64,000 nucleotides of DNA from Patiria pectinifera (lineage: Eukaryota > Echinodermata > Asteroidea > Valvatida > Asterinidae). The position numbers and the translations under genes were made by a program. The notes beneath the pieces were generated by a model, which saw only the letters and a program-made list of their open reading frames with translations, made no database searches and had not been told where the DNA came from. Shown piece by piece: positions 55,201-63,760 of the stretch. The stretch spans positions 18,428,197-18,492,196 of the forward strand of contig CM057149.1 of the NCBI GenBank assembly GCA_029964075.1. The letters are read 5' to 3'. Each line of letters opens with the position of its first letter. The stretch's first letter is position 1.

Positions 55201-58200
55201 GGTAAGATGGTGACTTGTTCTCCCACCGTGCAGACTGCTATCCTCCATGCTGGGACCTACAAGGACCCCGAATCCCCTGGAAGCGATGAAGACGTTTCAG
55301 CCATGGAGATAGACCCATCGGCACCTCTCATTGATGTGAGTTGTCTAATTTAACCTAAGCACTAAGAGTAAACTATAACTTTACCCTTTTGAAAGAATGT
55401 CAGTCTGCCAGACATTGAGTGAATTTCAGGATGCAAACTGCAATCTCTAAGGACACAAACTGGAGCGATTTGGAAGGTGCTCATTTTCTTATCGGAGGCT
55501 CAGCTTGACATTCCTCAGAGATTGTGGCTGCTCAACCTGCATATAAACTCATGCAAATAATGGCATTTTGGAGGGTCTAGTAACACAATGGTCAAAGTTT
55601 TAAAAATGGAGGTCAACATTCGTTAGTGATACTTCCAAAAACCTACATCACTAAATATAGGAATTTAATTTTCTAATAGCTAAGACTTGTTTTCACAGTG
55701 AAATTCTGATTAAGGGTCAAAAACTAAAGCTACAAGTGTGTGATAATCATTTAAGTCAGTTTTACCATTTTTGTCTGTGTAGCTTAAAGGCACATAGGAT
55801 CATTTGCATTTGCCCCAAAGGGTAACATACCAAATTATTATCAAAAAGCTTACTTGAATTAAAGATCGTACTGGTACTAAACACCCTGTGAAATTATTCC
55901 GTCTGGCTTGCTGTCATAAAGAAAAAATCAAGAAACGTTGGTGATTTCCAACGATCACTTCAATTGACTGATGCTTGGAATATTCAAAATGCTATTGAAG
56001 AAACAGTGTTTCGTGCTCCAAAGATTGTGCATGGTTTTTCACTGTTTTCTCGAAAAGTGAATTATCCACTGAGATGAAACTTCAACAGTTTAGGATTTGA
56101 ACATTATTCTGTGGATTTGGAGTGGTGATGTTATTTGAAATGAATAAAATGCATCGAAAGCAAATGATGCTAATATTTGGATGCAAATATCTCACAAATA
56201 TGAGCCATACGCTCAAAGAAGATTTTACCACTCACTTTTACCTACTTAAAGCCAGAGTCCATCATTTGCAGCTATCCCAAAAGTAACTGGCATAATTACT
56301 GTTGAAAAACATACTTGGTTGAAATATAGTAAGGGGACTAAACTCCCTGTGAAATTATTTTTTCTGGCAAGCTGTCATTTTGAAGAAATCAACGAAAGAA
56401 GGCCTTTCCAACGGTGCGTCTTAAGAAGCACCGTTGGAAATTCCCGTTGGCAACTAGTTCGTTTTTTTATTCGGCGAAGCGCACGCAAGCATTGACACGA
56501 CTCACACGATCGCGCAGTTCGTCGGATCGGTGCGCGACATTGATAGCTGCAATCGGCTCAGTGAGAACGTGTCTCGGACGCTGAATTCAGGCCCAATTCA
56601 AAACACGATTCAGCAACTTTTGATTTGAAATTGAGATCCTAGAATGCTGTTTTTCTCGGAATATACAGCTGAAGCTGAGCTGAAACTTCATCAGGTTAGT
56701 TGTTCAGTGCCCATCTCTAGATTTTGAGCACTTTCGTTGCTTCAAACGAACAAAATGCACAAATTACAAATGATGGACTATATCTTTAACATATTTTGCT
56801 ATAAGAGTCTGCCTGTTTTCCCATATACAGCCAACTCAAGCTCCGTCTAAATCAGCCGGCCATTCATCCGTCGTCCATGAGCCCCAACCACCTCAGCCGC
56901 CCACTGACAGCTTCCCAAACCGGCGCAGTAATCATATCTTGAGCAAACTGATGAGGATTGCTAGTATGCAGCACGGGCTGGGCAACTGTGGTGCTGTCGT
57001 GGAGTCTTCCATGGACCTGCTGCGGATTATTGTCCAGAAGTCAAACAAGGAGGAATATGAAAGGTATGTAGGGTTTCCAACGAGACCACAGCAAAAACCT
57101 CAATTTGAATGAGCCTTGTATTTACCTTTTTCATTGAGTCATGTATATCTACTTATAGTGCTGCAGCCGAACCGCCGAACCGAGCTAAAAATAGCAGAAC
57201 TTGGCCTTCCAAACCAAACCTAACCCAAACGTCGGTTCGGAAGAGCTCGGCAAGTATTTGTTGCTAGCGCTAGAAATGCTTATGCTTGCAATGAAAGGGC
57301 AAAATTAAAGTGCATGGATGCTTGAATTTACCATGTTGACAAGTCACTGCGTTCATCTTCATTATTTGCAGTGTTCTAGCAAGGCATACAATAGGATATC
57401 GGGCCGATACGCTTTGAAAAAAATCGTACGCACCTTGCGATTTTCTCAATGAAAAGTGTGCTCTTTGCATGTAATTCATCCAGCGTGGTCAGTATCCGGC
57501 CCTGCTGCGCCGTGTTCCAGCGTGACGTAGTACGTTTGGACCAAACCAATTCGGGCGATTCACAATGCAGTGCGCCACCAAGAGTTTGCCACGGAGAGTT
57601 CATTTTTCAAGTTTACGGTTGACAAAACACGGCCCATTTGAACGAGTGTCAGTAGACAACTTGAGCTATTTTGTTAAGGATTGGAGCACAGCGTTCTGCC
57701 GTCTTACAAAAAACACCATATTGATAAAAAGAAAAGAAAAAGGCAAACAGATACTTGAATCATACGCTTACAAAACTACTGACCGGAAAATTGAACAATT
57801 TCAAATGTCCCGCGCTGCAAATTTGTCGACCATCTCCCACAATGTACTGGGAAAAATGAACTCTCCGTGGCAAAGTCTTGGTGGCGCACTGCATTGTGAA
57901 ACGCCCGAATTGCGGTGAAGGGTATGCTTTCCTTGGCAAAATTTACCAGCATTTTTAGTTTTTTTCACCGTGTCAAAATTAAAAAAAATACTTTTTATGG
58001 AGTCTGAAACCTTTCCCATGTTCAGAATAAGTTCTAAATTTTCGCAAGATATTTTTTTTCGCAAAGGATGTATACCAAAAACGATGTAATCTCCCAAAAG
58101 AGGGTGAAACACCCTTTACAAAATTAATGGATCCGTCCAATCGCGAATCAAAAAGTTATTATTTTTTTTACGGTAGCTACTTGTCAGCTTGTTGTTAAAA

Positions 58201-61200
58201 TAATTATGATTTCATTAGTTTGGCACAGTAAAAGTTTGGAAGATTGAGGATGGTACCTAGCAAAAATGTCCTAGGGGCTTAGGGTTTAGCCAGCCTTTAG
58301 CGTTTAGAGAAATTGGCCTGATCATGTTTCACATGTTTTTCCTGTAATTTACAGCTCAATCTTGTGAAAGTCCTGCAGCAAACTTAAGCCTTGTTAAATC
58401 TTATTTCCCGTGTAGGTTACAATCCCTCCTAGTCCACGACGCTCTGTTCAACGCCATGTGTCGAGACAGCACCTTCACCCAGGTGTCTCATGCCCTAGAC
58501 ATCGTGAAAGCATTGAGTTCATCCTGGAAGCTTACTTGCAAGCTGTGTAACCAGTCAGGTAAGTTGGCTGGCGCCCGTTTCAGGCCAGTGTTCTTCCTTA
58601 TTACTCTGAAGATTTCAATTAAGTCGACATTTAAAGGGAATATACAACACTTGTAAACATCAACAACAACAAAACTACAAAATTATAATGAAACACCTTA
58701 CTTGACCGTCGTTGGAAAATAACAGACTTTTTGAAAATACTGCCCCCAATTTACCAAATGTAGTTAGTGCACATTTTGTTTGCACATCCGTGACACATCA
58801 GTTAAACGTCCGTGAACGGGTGCAAGCCAACTACACTGGTTCCCTGACCTAACAATTCCCCGACGTCTATAAATTGCTCCCTTTTGTCTGAAGTAGGGTC
58901 AGGGAACCAGACTACAAGAACAGCATTTGCTTCTTGGTTTTTCCACTATCTACATGTATGAACACACAATTTAAACGGGTCAGTGTAGCAATATTTGCTA
59001 TAAAATACTAACCCCTGAATCCATCCATTTCTGAAAATAACGGCAAAAGCAAATGTTGTATATTACCTTTAAAATAGTTCTGAGCAACTGCACGCTCAAG
59101 ATGTCAGATCAAAGGATTCAAGATCAACTGTTCGGAGAGGCAAAATATGATTTTGTAATAAATTTCAATGGATTCATTGAAAACAGCACGTCTGTATTGC
59201 GAGAGATCGGGGAAGGGAGATTGGAAGAGGGTAGGGCGCTCCGGTTCCCCAGCCTATTTTCAGATTTTTGTTTAAGATGAAAGGTTGAACTCATATTTTC
59301 CTTGTTTTTCTTCTGTTAGATTCCTGTCTGCTGCTACAGTGTTATCAATGTGGTGTTCATGGATCTCAGAGTTGCAGCAATCAACAGAAAGTCCAGCTTA
59401 CTGTCAAGGTACCGTCAAATTGTCAAAATTATGCCAGACAAAAAGCCAATGACCTTCCCATTTCTAATGAAAAGCCTTTAAATTTATTGAGAATTGTGAA
59501 AATGCTGGAAAATTGTCCCTTTTCTTATTTGTAATGCAAGTTTGTCTCGTTACATACTGGAAACTCATTCACCTTTGTTTAAAAGCTAAAAATCTTTTAG
59601 AGTTTTACCTTTTGATGTTTGCAAATGTATATGTTTGCAAAAGTTTGCAAATGTATATAAACCAATTTGAAATGAAATGAAATGAAATAATACCATTAAC
59701 CTTTATCACTTTGTGCCCGTTCAGGTGATCTCTATTCTATGGAGGATCATAGGCACACACCACCAGGGACCCACCATGCTGTTAGACGCTGACTGCCAGT
59801 GTAGTCTGGAGGTAGGATTACAAAGTAAAACTAATGCCTGTCCCAAGCCAATATGGCCCATAATTCTGGTGTTTATCTCCGGTTCCTTGGTATAAAACCA
59901 TTGACATTATTTCTATTTATTTTAATATTGGAGTCTTATATAGCGCACGTGTCTACCAACAATTAGGTACTCAAGGCACTGGAAATTATTTCTATTATTA
60001 ACCCTACCCATCCTCAAAAAAAGCAAAAAAGTGTCGGTTGATTTTGGAGGATGCATTGTATCAAGTTTTCGGGCTGTAACCAGCATTGTTTATGTTCAGC
60101 CATGCTAAAATTGAGCCTTGCATTATGCTCGATATCATCCGCACTGAGGATATATCATACAGAACGTCACCGGCACTGCCTCGACCCATTAGCAGGGATT
60201 GTTGGAGGATTTTGAAGGATTGAGGCAATGGTCACCCCGCCACTGAACAAATTCAAGAAATAGTGCATGTTTTGATGGATTGAGGCTGAATCCAATTTTT
60301 TCATGGTGGCAATTGGAGGATTTTGCAGAATTGAGGATCCACAAATGCATCACAATGGTGCATTGAACATGCAACAAGTATAGAGCATACATGCATAAAA
60401 AAGGAAGTACAATAGACCGGAATGCAAATAGGAAGACTGCCATAGCCAAATATTATGCATCACCACGTATGTATTGTTCACGATTCAGTTACTTTTCCAT
60501 TACTTTTTTTCTTGCGGTATCAACTTTCCATGACTCATTATAAAATAAGGAAACCCCACCGCTTTCTGTGGTAGCTTTGAATTCCATGATTTTTCCATGA
60601 CTGCGGGAGCCCTAAAATTAGCTGGGGGAGTAACATGCATCCAATCCAGGGTGGGGTGCTGTGGTACTATGGTTACGGTGTTCGACTCATGTGCCGTGGT
60701 AAATTGGTTATGGGTTCGAATGCTGACCGTGGGAACATGGTACTTGTGCTCTTGAGCAAGGCACTTTACCATTATAATGCTTCGTCCTTCGGATGGGACG
60801 TAAAGCTGTAAGTCCCATGTGTTGTGCAATGCACGTTAAGAGAGGTGAGTAAGTGGAGGGGAAGTGATGGCATATTTACCGGTATGTTGTGTTGATTATT
60901 GTATTCCTTTGTTTTTGGTTTCTCTGTAGCTTGTCAGTGCAGTGGTATTGATGCTCAGGAGGATGTTGAATGTAATGCAGTTGACGATGAACTACCAGCA
61001 TCCCACTCAGTACTGGTCAGTGTAGCATTGAATCATTTCAAACGTTCCACTGTGAACACCGCCTGTTCAATTTCAACCCGTAGTGTACTGCCGGGAACAC
61101 AACCTGCTCAAATTTGGACACGTGGTGTTCTGCTGGGAACGCCACCTGTTCAAATATGAATACATTGCGTACTGTAGAGAACACCACCTGTTCAAAGTTA

Positions 61201-62460
61201 AACACATGGTGTTCAGCTTGGAACGCCACCTGTTCAAATATGAATACATTGCGTACTGCTGGGAACACCACCTGTTCAATTAGAAGTCATGGTTCTCTGC
61301 TGGGAAAACCCCCTGTTCTTAGCAAACATGTCCATATGGAATACCACCTGTTCGATTTGAACTCATGCTACTGTCATTTTAAATACCTGCTGATTCCACA
61401 TGAGGGCTACGTTCCACCAGAGAAGCCCATTCGATTTGAGAGCATGATATGTCGTCATCATGAAAGCACATCCAGTATTCCCAACAAGAAAATCCTGATA
61501 ATGGAGCACTAAGCTTTCAGAGATTTTATACTAACTAAAATCCGTGGAGTCTACACAGGCTTAACACAGAATTTTCCATTGAAATTCCTTGTCTTCCTTT
61601 TTTGCTACAGGAGGTACGTCTTGCATGAAGGCCTGCTGGTGCTTCACTGTCTGGCCATGCATGACAGAAACTTCACGGATCACCGACTGGACGTGGAGAA
61701 GGTCTACGTGGCTTTAATCACCGCGCTGAACAAACTCTACCACAGGCTCCCCGACGCGACCGACAATGAAAGTGAGACACTACTCTGTCTTGTCATGTTA
61801 CTGAAAACAAAATAGTTTTCACAACAAAAGTCCTTTGTTTAAAAACGTCCACACCTGTATTGTATTGTATGACACTGATGAAGAAATTTTTATGCATTCT
61901 GTTTTTTAAATTTATTTTCTATTAAGTTCTAATCACTGCTTCAATTTTGTTTTACCCATGAGGGCTGTTTTGCTGTGAGGTCTATTTTGGCTTTCACTTT
62001 ACAACTCAATCACTTTTTCAGAGATTTTCTGTACAAATTATGAGCTTAATGTGCTGCTCTTTATAGCAGTGACTTTGTTGATCAAACTGTTTTGCTGGAA
62101 AATCGAAAAATTTGCATCAGGAATAAACATGCGATGTTGGAGAAAAAAAATTCACTATAGATCAGAAATACGAAGACTAATAAGGAAAGGACGACTTTTT
62201 CTGGACTGAAATCTTTGGATGTCTTCCATTTTTTTTATATGGGAGCTACAGGAGAGTATTAATAATTGTTCCTACATTTCATTTGTATGCGATTTTATAG
62301 AAAAAATAAAAACCTTCAATTTTTGCTTTCTTCCACAGCTGGTTTAGTGCAGGACTTATGGGACTTCGTACATTGGGATGAAACAGAATGGGAACTGGAG
62401 GAGGAAGATGAAGAAAATGAAGATGAGCAACAGGGCGTGGCCAAGATGGAGATGGAATAG
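48168..62460 (+). CDS. ATRIP: ATRIP, ATR-interacting checkpoint protein (13 coding exons, 1148 aa)
   Basis: Obligate partner of the ATR kinase; brings it to RPA-coated single-stranded DNA in the nucleus. Exons are 48168-49292, 50149-50319, 51786-52125, 52305-52427, 53379-53562, 54753-55335, 56831-57063, 58416-58558, 59320-59408, 59725-59811, 60930-61015, 61611-61771 and 62339-62460; their sum (3447 nt) is a whole number of codons and every junction phase fits. Residues about 67-96 hold the acidic RPA70-binding motif (DPFHDFDSFTEDDLESFDMI then ASQALSQ). Residues about 360-460 form the coiled coil. The C-terminal half aligns with vertebrate ATRIP, including DADCQCSLE (vertebrate SNCQCNVE) and the final LHEGLLVLHCLAMHD region before an acidic tail. 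Human ATRIP is about 791 residues; the excess is Ser/Pro/Gly/Gln-rich linker in exons 1, 3, 4 and 6. An in-frame TAG at 48153 supports the chosen ATG. Confidence 0.95.
49293..50148 (+). other. ATRIP: ATRIP intron 1
   Basis: GTAGGA donor to TTCGCCAG acceptor, 856 bases. The exon 1 reading frame runs on by chance to 49436. No other feature recognised. Confidence 0.7.
50149..50319 (+). CDS. ATRIP: ATRIP exon 2
   Basis: 57 codons between TTCGCCAG and GAG|GTGAGT. It is entirely coiled coil (LELLTKEMFSKEGEIQVLRQ onwards), matching the human LTEELKLKDGEIKILRDSL heptads. Confidence 0.95.
50395..50772. mobile_element. Telomere-word-terminated repeat element, copy F4 (ATRIP intron 2)
   Basis: Begins AGCCCTTACCCTGCCAAAAG and ends GGGGTTAGGGCTTAAAA. 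The interior is about five units of TGTTGCATTTAGCAGGG with the inverse CAACAGAATCTACTGTTGCA. It is clearly a relative of 4257-4653, where the inverse words CTGCTAAATCCAACAG appear. Confidence 0.7.
51053..51256. mobile_element. Foldback element of CACTCGAAAACGAAGACC units (ATRIP intron 2)
   Basis: Terminal repeats GGTAGTATCGAAAATGAAG and inverse CTTCATTTTCGATACTACC bound about 190 bases. Inside, the left half is a tandem array of AAAACGAAGACCCACTCG-like units and the right half is the inverse array (CGAGTGGGTCTTCGGTC), so the whole folds back. TTAGGCAT lies directly before and 2 bases after the element, a probable 8-base target duplication as made by hAT-type insertion. Confidence 0.8.
51311..51713. 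mobile_element. Telomere-word-terminated repeat element, copy F5 (ATRIP intron 2)
   Basis: Begins CAACCCTAACCCTCCGCAAT and ends AGGTGGTTAGGGTTTT. The interior repeats TTGGAGGATTTTAGAGGATT and GAGGATTGAGGCTG words at least four times and has the inverse CAATCCTCCAAATCC at its left edge. Related to 59998-60341. Confidence 0.7.
51786..52125 (+). CDS. ATRIP: ATRIP exon 3
   Basis: Starts with the last heptads (SLKTQLQFKEVELMQAQ, human SLQSELQFKDAEMNELR) and continues into a Ser/Pro/Thr-rich linker with several SP/SPK/SPR motifs. Phase 1 donor CCGG|GTAAAA. Confidence 0.93.
52305..52427 (+). CDS. ATRIP: ATRIP exon 4
   Basis: A pyrimidine tract with TTAG precedes 41 codon-equivalents of Ser-rich linker. 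Donor AAAG|GTTAGC. Both junctions are phase 1. Confidence 0.88.
52428..53378 (+). other. ATRIP: ATRIP intron 4
   Basis: About 0.95 kb. An imperfect inverted pair is present around CTTTCCTACGAGAGCCTGGTGG (about 52960) and CCACCTGGCTCTCATAGGAAAG (about 52987), with ACCCAAGACTTAAATGACGT and matching inverse words farther out, so most of 52905-53060 can fold as one hairpin. No exon seen. Confidence 0.55.
53379..53562 (+). CDS. ATRIP: ATRIP exon 5 (tandem alternative acceptors)
   Basis: Two acceptors 12 bases apart, ending at 53378 (CGAAG) and 53390 (CCGCAG), are both in frame and would differ by four residues (ASSA). The first follows the pyrimidine tract directly and is preferred. It encodes AQLIGILLEDTEKQ, the start of the helical region. 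Donor AAAAA|GTAGGT, phase 2. Confidence 0.88.
54006..54515 (-). mobile_element. MITE, TTAA family B, copy 2 (ATRIP intron 5)
   Basis: TTAA at both edges. The right end reads ATACTCTACCTTTAA. The interior shares GAAAGTGCTCAAAATC, TGATGAAGTTTTAGCTCAGT and TTTCCAAAAATGCGTC with 22501-23058. The outer left terminal repeat is deleted. Confidence 0.75.
54753..55335 (+). CDS. ATRIP: ATRIP exon 6
   Basis: Acceptor CTTTTTAG; 194 residues plus one base. It includes LEYQDPATYITDLLPLMEDQ, a Ser/Gly-rich insert, and AVLTSLTALGKMVTCSPTVQ, which aligns with the vertebrate FSVTALSILQHLVCHSGAVV segment. Donor GAT|GTGAGT. Confidence 0.93.
55784..56172 (+). mobile_element. MITE, TTAA family C, copy 2 (ATRIP intron 6)
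   Basis: Left end TTAAAGGCACATAGGATCAT then TTGC; inner TTTCCAACGATCA and TGATGCTTGGAA as a degenerate central palindrome; TTTTTCACTGTTTTCTCG; right end AGCAAATGATGC without the final TTAA. It is the best left end of this family. Confidence 0.75.
56246..56789 (+). mobile_element. MITE, TTAA family B, copy 3 (ATRIP intron 6)
   Basis: TTAAAGCCAGAGTCCATCAT at the left and ATGATGGACTATATCTTTAA at the right. The central palindrome TTTCCAACGGTGC / GCACCGTTGGAAA lies at 56405-56440. It is the type copy of family B, 544 bases, and lies only about 75 bases from family C copy 2. Confidence 0.9.
56831..57063 (+). CDS. ATRIP: ATRIP exon 7
   Basis: Acceptor CATATACAG; donor AAAG|GTATGT, phase 2. It encodes a Pro-rich start, then ILSKLMRIASMQHGLGNCGA, equivalent to the vertebrate LLKMLLHLLAF region. 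Confidence 0.92.
57161..57262. repeat. CCGAACCG / CGGTTCGG inverted words (ATRIP intron 7)
   Basis: GCCGAACCGCCGAACCGAGC on the left and ACGTCGGTTCGG then GAGCTCGG on the right form a short imperfect foldback. It resembles the GGTTCGG/GGGTCGG words in the 6045-6446 element. Confidence 0.4.
57548..57911. mobile_element. Long-TIR MITE, family D, copy 1 (ATRIP intron 7)
   Basis: Arms of about 60 bases: AATTCGGGCGATTCACAATG...AGAGTTCATTTTT and the inverse AAAAATGAACTCTCCGTGG...CGCCCGAATT. It is 364 bases in total. The interior is AT-rich with no transposase. The copy is near-identical in layout to 31565-31903. Confidence 0.9.
58416..58558 (+). CDS. ATRIP: ATRIP exon 8
   Basis: Acceptor CCCGTGTAG; donor CAG|GTAAGT, phase 1. 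Helical repeat segment (VHDALFNAMCRDSTFTQVSH). Confidence 0.93.
58631..59072 (-). mobile_element. MITE, TTAA family A, copy 5 (ATRIP intron 8)
   Basis: TTAAAGGGAATATACAACAC at the left and ATGTTGTATATTACCTTTAA at the right. It contains GTCAGGGAACCAGACTACAAG in reverse orientation relative to 17387. The central palindrome is lost. Confidence 0.85.
59320..59408 (+). CDS. ATRIP: ATRIP exon 9
   Basis: Acceptor CTTCTGTTAG; donor AAG|GTACCG. It encodes DSCLLLQCYQCGVHG, aligned with vertebrate GCLLLLLYMYITS. Confidence 0.92.
59725..59811 (+). CDS. ATRIP: ATRIP exon 10
   Basis: Acceptor CCCGTTCAG; 29 whole codons; donor GAG|GTAGGA. Contains the diagnostic DCQCSLE. Confidence 0.94.
59998..60341. mobile_element. 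Element related to F5, right terminus lost (ATRIP intron 10)
   Basis: Starts TTAACCCTACCCATCCTC. It shares GTTTATGTTCAGCCATGC, TTGTTGGAGGATTTTGAAGG, GGCAATGGTCAC and GGTGGCAATTGGAGGATTTT with 51311-51713, but its closing TTAGGG is absent; GAATTGAGGATCCAC is the last shared word. Confidence 0.6.
60655..60845 (+). mobile_element. tRNA-derived SINE (ATRIP intron 10)
   Basis: Head TGCTGTGGTACTATGGTTAC, B-box ATGGGTTCGAATGCTGACCG, body CTTGAGCAAGGCACTTTACC and CTTCGGATGGGACGTAAAG. No clear 3' tail repeat. Confidence 0.8.
60930..61015 (+). CDS. ATRIP: ATRIP exon 11
   Basis: Acceptor TCTCTGTAG; donor CTG|GTCAGT, phase 2. It encodes LVSAVVLMLRRMLNVMQLTM, corresponding to vertebrate VVRALTVMLHRQWL. 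Small, but required for phase and homology. Confidence 0.9.
61016..61610 (+). other. ATRIP: ATRIP intron 11 with a GAACACCACCTGTTCAA array
   Basis: From about 61050 to 61360 a unit of about 45-60 bases containing GGAACACCACCTGTTCAA is repeated six or seven times, alternating with ATGAATACATTGCGTACTG. It is a minisatellite with no coding role, although it keeps frames open on both strands. Confidence 0.75.
61050..61360 (+). repeat. Minisatellite, GGGAACRCCACCTGTTCAA unit
   Basis: Six to seven imperfect copies. Two adjacent higher-order units (61138-61191 and 61222-61274) are nearly identical over about 50 bases, showing recent duplication. Confidence 0.8.
61611..61771 (+). CDS. ATRIP: ATRIP exon 12
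   Basis: Acceptor TTTTTGCTACAG; donor GAAA|GTGAGA, phase 1. It encodes LHEGLLVLHCLAMHDRNFTD and ALNKLYHRLPD, matching the vertebrate LLLHGLSQKDKLF..H..EVLHQF and IRGLPD segments. Confidence 0.94.
62339..62460 (+). CDS. ATRIP: ATRIP exon 13 (terminal)
   Basis: Acceptor TTCTTCCACAG; 40 residues then TAG 62458-62460. It encodes an aromatic LWDFVHWDETEWELEEEDEE acidic tail, equivalent to the vertebrate LDDLCAAETDVEDPE end. Confidence 0.94.
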
Positions 62461-62650
62461 TAGTCAGGTATGAGGCAGGGGGAGTAGAGTAGGAGCAGTA
62501 GGGCACATAATCGGTATGTTTTTAAAACTGAATTCCCTTTTCCAAAATGGGACTTTTGTGAATTCCGTCCATGTACCACTCGAGCACAAATAGTCGTTGG
62601 CCTGCCTTTGTCCTGCATTTATCACTTAAATATAGGACTGACAGAATATC
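62461..62650 (+). other. ATRIP: Start of ATRIP 3' UTR
   Basis: Sequence after the TAG without coding signal. I found no canonical AATAAA between the stop and the LINE fragment, so the transcript end is undefined. Confidence 0.4.
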
Positions 62651-62680
62651 ATCATCATCATCATCATCATCATTATCATT
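62648..62680 (+). repeat. (ATC)n microsatellite
   Basis: About ten ATC units with one ATT interruption. Unrelated to coding. Confidence 0.9.
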
Positions 62681-62697
62681 GGTTGTCTGCAGCTTCA

Positions 62698-63110
62698 CTA
62701 CTTGTGTCGGGCACGATGATGGACACACCACATGTCCTGTTCCATCGTCAGTGCCCCAAGTTCATCTGCAGTTGCGGCGCCACTGTCCTCCATCAGGGCC
62801 TTCACCTTGGTTTTGTACGGGCGCCCATGATTCACCCGCCCATGGGGTGGTACCCAGATGATGACTTTGCTGGCGGGCAGCTCTGGGTGTTGCAGGCAGT
62901 GCCCTGCTATCTTGTTGGTCAACTTAGGACTGAATATCCCATGGTTTTGTACGGGCGCCCATGATTCACCCGCCCATGGGGTGGTACCCAGATGATGACT
63001 TTGCTGGCGGGTAGCTCTTGGTGTCGCAGGCAGTGCCCTGCTATCTTGTTGGTCAACTTAGGACAGAATATCCCAAGAATGAATACCCAAAGGATCAAGA
63101 TCATGTAGCG
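62698..63110 (-). pseudogene. LINE reverse-transcriptase ORF 3' fragment, with tandem duplication
   Basis: The minus strand encodes LTNKIAGHCLRHQELPASKV followed by a Gly/Arg-rich GRVNHGRPYKT and, in the inner copy, VKALMEDSGAATADELGALT with an MWCVHHRAR end. The pattern (GH-x-LRH/RM, then HGRxxxGRP, then a small acidic domain ending in a W..-R-R motif) is that of the C terminus of non-LTR retrotransposon ORF2 proteins. Two copies of a 134-base unit (from 62809 and 62943) are arranged head to tail, which breaks the frame. It is a dead remnant. Confidence 0.65.
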
Positions 63111-63388
63111 TAAATGTGCCTTATTATTAAAAGCCAAAGTTCTTGAGCTGCGTTCTTGCAGTTTTGCTTCGAAACATTCCTGAATATTCCACAGTCCTCC
63201 AACAGACCGATCTATTAACCCCTCCCATTACGCACACAAGATGTCTTCCTCTCAAGTGCCACACTTAGAGAGGCACACATGCTGTTGCCCATGTGGTAGT
63301 GTTCACACGGCATGTCAGGGGTGTGCATTCACGGGTAGTACAGGAATCGATTGAAAAAACAGCATGGGTATCCAAGTACTGTGGCGTA
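63111..63388. other. Non-coding spacer
   Basis: No gene or repeat recognised between the LINE fragment and the SINE. Confidence 0.4.
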
Positions 63389-63760
63389 CTGTGGAGTACT
63401 GTGGCCTCGTGGTTAAGGGCACTGATTCGTGGTCTGTGGGTAAAGCTACAGGTTGTGGGTTCGAGTCCTGGCGGGGTCATGGTGCGTGTGCCCTTGGGCA
63501 AGGCACTTTGTCACTCATTGCTTCTCTCCACCCAGGAGTAAATGGGTACCTGTGAGGGCAGAGATGGTTATTGTGATTGAATTAGCTTCCTTGCGCCTAA
63601 CAGGCTGCATCGAGCTGTATACTCCCCAGGGAGCTGAGATGGTATTTAGAATGTTTCATGTGCCCAATAGCAGGGGTAATAATGATGTAGCACCTTGAGC
63701 ACCAGTCCTGGTGGATACGTGCGCTTTATAAATATCCACTATTATTATTATTATTACCCG
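63389..63760 (+). mobile_element. Near-complete tRNA-derived SINE
   Basis: Head CTCGTGGTTAAGGGCACTGA (A box), GTGGGTTCGAGTCCTGGCGG (B box), body GGGCAAGGCACTTTGTCACT and CCACCCAGGAGTAAATGGGT, 3' part GTGCGCTTTATAAATATCCA, and an (ATT)n tail at 63740-63757. It is the longest SINE copy in the window and serves as the reference for the others. Confidence 0.88.

Noticed and set aside
57565-57918. 117-codon open frame on the plus strand
   Set aside because: It lies wholly inside the family D MITE and includes both its inverted arms.
61114-61512. 132-codon open frame in ATRIP intron 11
   Set aside because: It follows the GGAACACCACCTGTTCAA minisatellite; repeats keep frames open on both strands without coding.
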